Assembly: GCA_963848375.1 (NCBI GenBank)
Contig: CAWKDK010000027.1
Location: 1-64,000, forward strand
Direction: 5' to 3'
Length of the DNA: 64,000 nucleotides
Source of the DNA: JAJPJE01 sp963848375
GTDB lineage: Bacteria; Acidobacteriota; Terriglobia; Terriglobales; Acidobacteriaceae
Position numbers and translations under genes: made by a program. A model generated the notes under the pieces. That model was not told the origin of the DNA. It did not search any database and saw nothing but the letters and a program-made list of their open reading frames with translations. This document shows positions 57,782 to 64,000 of this stretch, in pieces (positions within the stretch are counted from its first letter, which is position 1; each line of letters begins with the position of its first letter).

Positions 57782-57916
57782 TGAGTACCAGCGTGTGCTT
57801 CACCCTGCGCTCGCGAAATTTTTTGCTGACAATTTCGGCCAAAGGACGGCCTGTAAAACCCCGTCAGGAGCAAGCCAACGGATTACTAGTGATAAGGGAT
57901 TTCAAATCGTGAAGCG

Positions 57917-58975
57917 TCACGGACGGAGAGGGGACATCACACCCGACGAAGAAACTCCCGAATGCTCGGCACATATTCTCTGAAAAATGTTGGTGGTGTC
58001 TTGCTTGTTTTCACAGATTGTCAGTGGATACCCGCAGAGAATATCCACGTCATGTGTCTTGGCTATCTCATCCCAGAGTCGCTCAAGCTGAATCGCTGCC
58101 TCCACCTTACCTTGTGCGCACAGGAGAGGCGCACATTCTCCACAGGCTGCAACGCGGGGATGCTGTGCCTTCGCAGCCTTGATCGCTCCCAGAATCAGAT
58201 TGGTTGTGATTCTCATGAATTCAGCCGGATCAGGGAGGTCATTCACCATGAATGGTGAGATGGTCTCTTCAACATCTAAGGCGACATACCTCTGCTGCTC
58301 AATCGCGGCTCCGATGTCTAAACCATGCGCTTGCAATCTTGGAAGTAGGCTGTCCCGGTGTGATTCCGTCGCAAGAACAATCGCCACATTCCCGTCCTTG
58401 AGCGCGGCCCCAATGAACTGAGTAAAGCCCTCTAGAAGAGTGTTATTGTCAGAATAGAACGCCACCTCGTGACGGCGGGGGACTTCAATCCTGCGCTGTC
58501 CGAGCGGTGAGATAATCTCCCTGAGCGGGAGGTCGAAAGTCCGCGAAATAGAACTTCCGAAGAAATCGCTTGCCGCAAATCTGCCGCCAATAAATCGTTC
58601 GCCGCGGAGAACGGCGTTCACCGCGGTCAAGAGGTCCCTCGCCACATCCGCCTTAACGACATAGCCCGCCGCACCCGTGCCAAGGGCTTCTCGCACTGCA
58701 TCCGCGGAGGATTCTTGGCTCACAAATAGTATCTTGGAGTTAGGGCAAAGCTTATGGATTTGCCGGGCAGCCTCGATTCCATTCAGGCTTGGAAGTCCGA
58801 TGTCGATCAGAACTAAATCTGGTTGCAGCTTTTCCACGTTCCGAACAGCTTCTAATCCGTCCAGCACTTCGGAAATGATTTGCAATTCCGGATTGGTTTG
58901 CAGTATCGAGGAGAGGACGCGACGAAAAGGTTCGAAATCCTCCACCAGGATAATTCGCACGGATGAAGTGGCCAA
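57917..58975 (-). CDS. response regulator with REC and MEDS domains
   Basis: 352 residues from a TTG at 58975 with GGAGG just upstream. Residues 7-120 are a receiver domain: acidic pair VEDFE, phospho-acceptor Asp in LVLIDIGLPSLNG, Lys in VVKADVARDLL. Residues 165-335 form a MEDS (DcmR-type sensory) domain: RHEVAFYSDNNTLLEGFTQF, ALKDGNVAIVLATESHRDSL, ERLWDEIAKTHDVDILCGYP. There is no HTH, so the output is probably signal relay or protein binding. No kinase gene is nearby. Confidence 0.85.
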   Translation of the reverse strand: MATSSVRIILVEDFEPFRRVLSSILQTNPELQIISEVLDGLEAVRNVEKLQPDLVLIDIGLPSLNGIEAARQIHKLCPNSKILFVSQESSADAVREALGTGAAGYVVKADVARDLLTAVNAVLRGERFIGGRFAASDFFGSSISRTFDLPLREIISPLGQRRIEVPRRHEVAFYSDNNTLLEGFTQFIGAALKDGNVAIVLATESHRDSLLPRLQAHGLDIGAAIEQQRYVALDVEETISPFMVNDLPDPAEFMRITTNLILGAIKAAKAQHPRVAACGECAPLLCAQGKVEAAIQLERLWDEIAKTHDVDILCGYPLTICENKQDTTNIFQRICAEHSGVSSSGVMSPLRP

Positions 58976-59109
58976 GCAGCCTCCGGGTAAGTCCGGCTGG
59001 CGAACTCAAGAACGTAGTGCAGACTTATATAGGAGATGTGATGCCCTCGTATACAGGAATGATGGTTCGTTCAATTCGTATCAGGCCAGATTAAAATTCC
59101 ACAAATGGA

Positions 59110-59283
59110 TCATCGTTTGCCTACATGGCGCTTTCTGAAATGATCTACGAAGCTATGAACGATCTGCTGCTCCCATTCGTCGCGTGCCGTTTTCTTGTCC
59201 GGTTTAACTATCTTGAAATCGGGACACGCGGAGCAGCCGTAAGCGGTTTTGCTGATCTTGATGAGCTTGGGTTCTTCTGCCAT
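59110..59283 (-). CDS. small putative zinc-binding protein
   Basis: 57 residues (60 from the ATG at 59292). AYGCSACPDFKIVKPDKK followed by HSFVDHFRKRHVGKR gives a C-x2-C and paired histidines, spaced as in a C2H2-like finger. Similar short proteins occur widely in soil bacteria. GGGACAGG precedes the longer start. Confidence 0.5.
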   Translation of the reverse strand: MAEEPKLIKISKTAYGCSACPDFKIVKPDKKTARDEWEQQIVHSFVDHFRKRHVGKR

Positions 59284-59391
59284 CCCGCCCATTCCTGTCC
59301 CTCTCAGAGACGGATTTCCACGCTATCGGAAGGCGATACTAGGTGAGGCCGGCTGCTGACGGCTAGGCTGGGTCTCACCCTTACCGGAGTG

Positions 59392-59493
59392 CTAGTAATG
59401 CTTGGGGTCTACCTTCGCGGCGTCCTGACCAACAGCCGCGGTCACGGCCGACAAACACACCATTGCACTCAAAAGCAAGATGCGCCTTTTCAT
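59392..59493 (-). CDS. 33-residue signal-peptide ORF, probable truncated exported protein
   Basis: Too short for ordinary gene calling. AAAGGAG lies seven bases before the ATG at 59493; the product is MKRRILLLSAMVCLSAVTAA followed by VGQDAAKVDPKHY and a TAG stop (59392-59394). This is a complete Sec signal plus the start of a mature protein. KVDPKHY resembles the beginning of small exported cupin-type proteins, whose remainder is missing here, so it may be a truncated relic or a true small peptide. Confidence 0.5.
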   Translation of the reverse strand: MKRRILLLSAMVCLSAVTAAVGQDAAKVDPKHY

Positions 59494-59650
59494 CGTTGCT
59501 CTCCTTTGTTGCGGTGTTGTTGAGATGGGGCGAGAGGATAGTTGCTAACTATGAGTCACGCAACCTGTCAGATTTGACAGTTCTCCGCGATCCGGCAAGA
59601 TTCCAAACTGAGCTACCCTGGTTCCGAATCTTGTTCCATTAGAGCTTGCT

Positions 59651-59854
59651 ATGTTCTCCAAAGTAATGGACGCGCTCTTCGGGTGTATCCACGCCAACCA
59701 CAGTTTTCCCAGAACTCTCAAGCCCGTGCGTAACAGTCAAGGCGTACCCAGTAAGCCGCGAACCTACGTTGTCTGTTTGGACTGTGGCAAGGATGTGCCC
59801 TACGACTGGGATACGATGACGGTGATACGAGAAGAGAAGAAAACGGCTTGCTGA
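59651..59854 (+). CDS. small zinc-ribbon-like protein
   Basis: 67 residues: ALFGCIHANHSFPRTLKPVR then TYVVCLDCGKDVPYDWDTM. The C-x2-H near the start and CLDC later make a likely zinc site. Short proteins of this pattern (a hydrophobic start, TYVVCLDCGKE.PYDW) recur in Acidobacteria; their role is unknown. Confidence 0.6.
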   Translation: MFSKVMDALFGCIHANHSFPRTLKPVRNSQGVPSKPRTYVVCLDCGKDVPYDWDTMTVIREEKKTAC

Positions 59855-60294
59855 CGACGATAGAAGCCAAGAGCCACTGTGGCGAAGGGTAAGTGCTTAG
59901 ACGCATGAGGGACCACAAGGAAGTCCAAGTGGCCTTGCATTCACTCGTGGGATCGTCTTGCCTTGTCAAAGATAAGGAACACGGCGACTTGCGCGGACGC
60001 ATCAGAGGGATTGCACTTGAGTGCATTGTTGAAAACCTGAGCAGAGCATCAATCTGACAATCTTCGTAGTTGATTTAGGATTTGGCGACTTTCGTGAACT
60101 TGCAGGATCAGAACTTTCGTTAAACAAAAAAGGCTGACCACCCTGAAGTAGCCAGCCAAAGTAATCATCGTAAGAAGAGGCGTCCAACCCTAATTGGCAG
60201 ACTGTGGCTGTGAATATTAAATTCCGCTCGGAAAGTTTGAATGCTCGGGCGCGGGTGTATCGGTGAACGCGGTCGTGATCTTTAGAGGCACGAT
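59855..60294. other. intergenic region with an orphan minus-strand terminator
   Basis: No convincing gene. On the minus strand GGCTG (60157-60153) pairs with CAGCC (60136-60132), the inner CTAC/GTGG extends the stem, and six Ts follow (60131-60126), an apparent rho-independent terminator without a coding gene upstream of it on that strand. Confidence 0.45.
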
Positions 60295-60708
60295 ATGAAA
60301 GCGTCTACGTTCTATCGAATCGCTAGTGCTTTTCTGCTGCTTTTTGCTGTAGGCCACACGCTTGGGTTTCGCCAATCCGATCCCAGATGGGGCGTTGACG
60401 CGCTTCTTAGTTCAATGCGGTCGATTCACTTTCAGGTGCAGGGGTTCAACCGGACGTATTGGGACCTCTTTGTTGCATCTGGACTCTCTGTTGGCGTGTT
60501 TTATCTATTCTCCGCCATACTCGCCTGGAAGCTGAGTGGCCTTCCAGCAGAGACTTTGGCAGTCATGCGCGGCATTGCCTGGGCCTTCGCTCTTTGTTTT
60601 GCCGCCATCACGGTTGTGAGCTGGAGATACCTCTTTATCCTACCTATCGTTTTCTCAGTCGTGATTACAGTGTGTTTGATTGCGGCTGCATGGCTCTCAT
60701 CGAAGTAG
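60295..60708 (+). CDS. four-helix membrane protein, LIC_13387-like
   Basis: 137 residues with four hydrophobic helices (about 7-25, 60-82, 92-110, 113-133). The loop RQSDPRWGVDALLSSMRSIH followed by FQVQGFNRTYWDLFVASGLS is the conserved signature of a small membrane family found in soil bacteria and Leptospira. Role unknown. Stands alone. Confidence 0.65.
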   Translation: MKASTFYRIASAFLLLFAVGHTLGFRQSDPRWGVDALLSSMRSIHFQVQGFNRTYWDLFVASGLSVGVFYLFSAILAWKLSGLPAETLAVMRGIAWAFALCFAAITVVSWRYLFILPIVFSVVITVCLIAAAWLSSK

Positions 60709-60855
60709 GTTTATCGTAATGCGCGACTACGACGGCGTGTGGCGTAGCAAAAGCGTTATGCGCTTCTGTCCAGTTGCACTTCGTGAGCACTGTGCAAATC
60801 GCAACCTCAGAGGTGCTGTGCAGTCTGATTGAGCAAGCTTTTCTGGTTTGTTGCG

Positions 60856-62754
60856 CTACTTTTCTTCAAACCAGAAGACGGCGCCACGCGATATGTCGGG
60901 CAGCGTGAACACTGTTTTATCGCCCGAAGTTTTGCCTTGAACGTCCTGGGTCTTTCCTAAGAAAGGCAGAAAATGGCCAGCACCTACTTTGCGCGACACC
61001 GTCACGATGACGTCTTTCTGAGTGGCGGGAACGGCGACCTCGTGTGGCTTCAGTCCCGAGAAGTTTGCAAAGAAAATGTGAGGCGATCCCTCCACGAAGG
61101 AGATCGAGGTAGCGACTTGTGGTGACGCGCTGATCTCGATATCACTACCTGACACCATCGCAGCGAGAAACTTCTGTTGGGAGTCGGGCGAAATACCGGC
61201 AAAAGATTGTTCCAACTGGTCGTAGTAAGCCTTTCCCGGAGAGTTAGCGAAACGGACGATCTTGCCGCTTTCAGAAGCGAGAGCAGGTGCGTTCTCTCCT
61301 GTTAGCACGAGAGTGTGGCCACTTTTCACATAATCCTCGAGGCTCTTCTGTTCCGGCGTTTCGAGAATGCGCACGTCAGGTAGCACGAGGGTTTTTCCTT
61401 TGAATGCCGAGAGCGTTCGGGGTGTCACGATCTGGAATTCCAGGTGCTGCTGCATCAGCAGAATCAGCGTGCCCCGATACGACTTTAGAAAATCATCGGC
61501 GTAGAGATTGCGAGTTGCTGGCGAGAAGTAAACACCCACGGGGTTGATAGGCGAACGTGGCGAGTAGAGCACCTTCTGATTCGCTTCGATCCATCGAAAG
61601 ATTTCAGTGCGAGTAGCGACATCGTTCGATCCGGCCATGCTGTGGCCGGGAGCATCCCAGAAGTTCGCGTTGGCCATCACCTGCGACATCGCGAGATTCT
61701 TCATCGCTTCGCGAGCATCCACATTTTTGTCGCCATCCCAGGAATAATTCAGGATCCATGTGGCTTTGCCTTGCGCGAAGGCGCGGAAGGTGTGCATGCC
61801 GACCTGGTAGTTGAACCAATCGAGCTGCGAACGCGAAGACGCCATGTGGTCGCCTTCGCCGAATTCATATTCGTGGGCGATGGCATCCACTACAGGGTAG
61901 AGACTGTAAACGTCGGCTCCAACGCGCACAGCCTCCTGCTCGATGCCGGGGTAAATCTCGGGAATTGTTTTGATCTGCGGGTTCACACTCTTCGCGGTGC
62001 GATCGATCTCCTGGAGAAAATTCGTGATCGTTTGAATGCGAAAGTCGATCCACTTGCGAAAATTGGGATCGGAGAAATCGCCGAGCTTCAAATCCTTCTT
62101 CGCATCCAGTCCGGTTTGCTGTTTGAACGCGGCAACGGTGTAATCGTCGAAGCTGGCCCAAGTCTGTTCCCAGCCGGTGAAATGAGTCATCCAGTAAGGA
62201 ATGTCGATGTAGATACCGTCAATGCCGGTGGCAGCGATCTGGCGCACACGCTGCATATAGATCTTGCGCCACTCGGTAGCGTAGGGACTGACCCAAACGT
62301 CTTCATCGCCTTTTGTGATCCAGAAAGCGGCTTCTGCGCTGAAGATTGCAGGCTCGCCGGTGATCTTTCTCTGCAGCCAGTCGGGATGATCTTTCGCCAG
62401 CGTATGAGCTGAATTCGGGGCGTTCGCAGTGATGCACTCGGTGCCGGCAATGTAGACGAAGGCATAGTTGCCGGCGTCGTGAGCTCGCTTTGCGACAGCA
62501 CGAATTGCTTCGAGCTTCTGGGTGGGATCGAGAAAGCTCTCGTACCGGCCAGGAATGTCGTTATCGACCTCGATACCAAAGACATCGCTTTGCTGTGCGC
62601 GTTTCACGATGTTAGAGGCATCAGCGCCGTTCAGACCGTAGGCTCCAATGCGAACGTAGTTGGTCCAGTTTTGCTCGTGCTGATCGGGAGCGTCTGAGGC
62701 GGCGAAAAGGGCCACACTGCTTAGAAGAATGCCGGCAAGAATCCTGGTTTTCAT
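60856..62754 (-). CDS. secreted TIM-barrel glycoside-hydrolase-like protein
   Basis: About 632 residues from the ATG at 62754 (CAGGACAACA upstream); the frame opens at 62772. Signal peptide TRILAGILLSSVALFAASDA. The barrel shows GIDGIYIDIPYWMTHFTGWE and IKTIPEIYPGIEQEAVRVGA, candidates for acidic catalytic residues, then a flavodoxin-like trimerisation domain (LVLPDVRILETPEQKSLEDY) and a C-terminal beta domain: the layout of GH42 and related putative glycosidases (GHL-type). The exact family and substrate are uncertain. The TonB receptor gene upstream on the same strand ends just before it, suggesting one sugar-uptake unit. Confidence 0.7.
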   Translation of the reverse strand: MKTRILAGILLSSVALFAASDAPDQHEQNWTNYVRIGAYGLNGADASNIVKRAQQSDVFGIEVDNDIPGRYESFLDPTQKLEAIRAVAKRAHDAGNYAFVYIAGTECITANAPNSAHTLAKDHPDWLQRKITGEPAIFSAEAAFWITKGDEDVWVSPYATEWRKIYMQRVRQIAATGIDGIYIDIPYWMTHFTGWEQTWASFDDYTVAAFKQQTGLDAKKDLKLGDFSDPNFRKWIDFRIQTITNFLQEIDRTAKSVNPQIKTIPEIYPGIEQEAVRVGADVYSLYPVVDAIAHEYEFGEGDHMASSRSQLDWFNYQVGMHTFRAFAQGKATWILNYSWDGDKNVDAREAMKNLAMSQVMANANFWDAPGHSMAGSNDVATRTEIFRWIEANQKVLYSPRSPINPVGVYFSPATRNLYADDFLKSYRGTLILLMQQHLEFQIVTPRTLSAFKGKTLVLPDVRILETPEQKSLEDYVKSGHTLVLTGENAPALASESGKIVRFANSPGKAYYDQLEQSFAGISPDSQQKFLAAMVSGSDIEISASPQVATSISFVEGSPHIFFANFSGLKPHEVAVPATQKDVIVTVSRKVGAGHFLPFLGKTQDVQGKTSGDKTVFTLPDISRGAVFWFEEK

Positions 62755-62774
62755 TGTTGTCCTGTACCGCACAG

Positions 62775-62805
62775 AAAAAAATGGCCTCTCGTTGAGCGAG
62801 AGGCC
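62775..62805 (-). terminator. rho-independent terminator of the TonB receptor gene
   Basis: On the minus strand GGCCTCTCG (62805-62797) pairs perfectly with CGAGAGGCC (62791-62783) over five bases, followed by AT and seven Ts (62781-62775). It lies between the receptor stop and the glycosidase-like gene. Confidence 0.85.
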
Positions 62806-62847
62806 TGGTTGATGTTCGGGTTCGCCGATCGAAGTTCGCGCATTGCG

Positions 62848-64000
62848 CTAGAACTCGAACCGCACTCCCAGTTGACCATGGCGGGGGTTGCCGAGAGTCG
62901 ACGTAATCTGGCCGAAGGTTGAGTCGCCCCACAAATTGTCGGGAAGCGCGAAACGCGGCGTATTGAAGAAATTAAAGAAGTCGCCACGCACTTCGAACTT
63001 CATGCCCTCATGTGGAACGAAAGACTTAGAGAAAGAAAAGTCGATGTTGTGAATTCCGTCAGTCCGGAGATTGGAGAAATACCGAGGTGCGTCTCCGGCC
63101 TGTTCATACCCGGGATCCGCAAAGCAGGAGGAGTTGAACACGCTCTGCCCGGTCATCGCAGACTGATGCGGACTAGTGCCGCTTGCGGGATTACAGATTA
63201 CGTTAGGCCGTTGCGTGCCGTCATCGAGAGTCGCTTGCGACATGCCGATGTAGATGGGTTGACCCGACTGCAAGGTGACGATTGCCGACAGAGTCCAGCC
63301 CCCCACGACGCCATCGAGAAACCGATTCATATTTGCACCGATCAACCGGTTACGGCCGATGGGAAGGTCCCCGACCATCGCGAGCGCAAGGCGATGCGGG
63401 GCGTCGCTGGCGCCGATGGAGTGCTCAGCTTTCAGGTTGTCGAGTTCCTGCGGGTTGTCGTTTCCAAGCGAACCTACCCAGGCGTTTCTTCCAACCGAGG
63501 AGTCGTCCGTTTCTTTTGAGAAGGTGTAGCCGCCCTCGAAGCTGAAGTAATTCGACATGCGCTTGCGGAAGCGAATTTGAAGCGCGTTGTACCACGAAGA
63601 GGCTTCCAACTTGGGTAATCCCGCGAACGCTCCATCGAACTGCGGATAGGGGCGCAGCAGGTTAAGCAGCGGAATCGAATCATTGTTATAGATGGAGTCG
63701 GGCTGATTGAAGACCGCGTTTGGTCCCTGGAACATAGAGTAGAAGGGATTCGCGACATTGCTGTGCAGGTCGTTGTAGAGGGGCTGCGTATTGAACTGGC
63801 TGCGAATCGATGAAGGGATGAAATTGCGATTGCTCGTGCTTAGGTTGGCACCACCCCATGGCAGATGCGTGCTTCGGTTCGCCGAATAGTCGACCGAGAT
63901 AACGGTATCACCCGGCAGCAAGCGCTGAACGCCGAAGCTCCATTGATAGATATCGGCATTCTGGGCGGCAGAGGTTCCGAGATCGTTCTGGTTTCCGTAG
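62848..64000 (-). CDS. TonB-dependent receptor, C-terminal part (runs off the window)
   Basis: The reading frame is open to the window edge, so only the last 384 or so residues are seen. They are the beta-barrel of a large OAR-like Acidobacterial receptor: ASSWYNALQIRFRKRMSNYF, FEGGYTFSKETDD, APHRLALAMVGDLPIG, GWTLSAIVTLQSGQPIY, FEVRGDFFNFFNTPRFALPD and the terminal GQLGVRFEF, ending in Phe as outer-membrane proteins do. It imports an unknown ligand, probably a carbohydrate given the glycosidase-like gene downstream. Confidence 0.88.
   Translation of the reverse strand, partial: YGNQNDLGTSAAQNADIYQWSFGVQRLLPGDTVISVDYSANRSTHLPWGGANLSTSNRNFIPSSIRSQFNTQPLYNDLHSNVANPFYSMFQGPNAVFNQPDSIYNNDSIPLLNLLRPYPQFDGAFAGLPKLEASSWYNALQIRFRKRMSNYFSFEGGYTFSKETDDSSVGRNAWVGSLGNDNPQELDNLKAEHSIGASDAPHRLALAMVGDLPIGRNRLIGANMNRFLDGVVGGWTLSAIVTLQSGQPIYIGMSQATLDDGTQRPNVICNPASGTSPHQSAMTGQSVFNSSCFADPGYEQAGDAPRYFSNLRTDGIHNIDFSFSKSFVPHEGMKFEVRGDFFNFFNTPRFALPDNLWGDSTFGQITSTLGNPRHGQLGVRFEF

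Overview
The window looks like chromosomal DNA of a soil-type Acidobacteriota (Terriglobia, Koribacter-like). The basis is protein families that are typical of that phylum: VWFA-related Acidobacterial-type secreted proteins, CRTAC1 proteins (FG-GAP repeats plus ASPIC/UnbV), large TonB receptors with an N-terminal carboxypeptidase-regulatory-like domain, a REC-MEDS response regulator and many secreted TPR proteins. This assignment is an inference from gene content; no rRNA is present. Layout: (1) 0.3-5.2 kb, a TonB receptor with a secreted metallophosphoesterase and a small membrane protein. (2) 5.3-8.1 kb, a secreted GH31 glycosidase and a GtrA-like protein, each broken by one frameshift. (3) 8.1-13 kb, a TPR-HTH regulator divergent from the glyoxylate shunt genes aceA-aceB (aceB frameshifted). 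(4) 13.1-19.4 kb, assorted secreted proteins, a CocE-type hydrolase and an MFS exporter. (5) 19.5-31.2 kb, a complete L-fucose utilisation cluster: LacI regulator, diketo-deoxyfuconate hydrolase, fuconolactonase, UxaA-type dehydratase, two SDR dehydrogenases, FucP permease, mutarotase, then a convergent GH42 beta-galactosidase and GH29 alpha-L-fucosidase. Fucose released outside the cytoplasm would be imported and oxidised without phosphorylation to pyruvate and lactate. (6) 31.2-49.5 kb, a GH39 remnant and a dense locus of secreted TPR, CRTAC1 and VWFA proteins around a heavily decayed TonB receptor, with two kinds of palindromic operator and a membrane-spanning wHTH-malectin regulator. (7) 49.5-52.5 kb, tRNA-His, an active-site-degenerate UDP-glucose-dehydrogenase-like protein, a 2H phosphoesterase and a small exported protein. 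(8) 52.7-57.0 kb, a 3.6-kb integrative element bounded by 45-bp direct repeats of the 5' half of tRNA-Pro, carrying a tyrosine recombinase, a winged-helix protein and an HNH/AP2 protein; the far side of the intact tRNA-Pro holds a relic integrase that lost its catalytic core. (9) 57-64 kb, small proteins, a REC-MEDS response regulator, a secreted TIM-barrel glycosidase-like protein and the 3' part of another TonB receptor running off the window. The most interesting signal is in region 6. A near-identical palindromic box lies upstream of both the VWFA-TPR-TPR operon and the decayed TonB receptor, next to a gene for a predicted sugar-sensing membrane regulator. The same receptor promoter has two perfect LacI-type operators that resemble the one in the fucose promoter. 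Five otherwise ordinary genes carry single frameshifts, so some may be sequence errors; the TonB receptor at 35.9-39.5 kb has at least ten and looks truly decayed.
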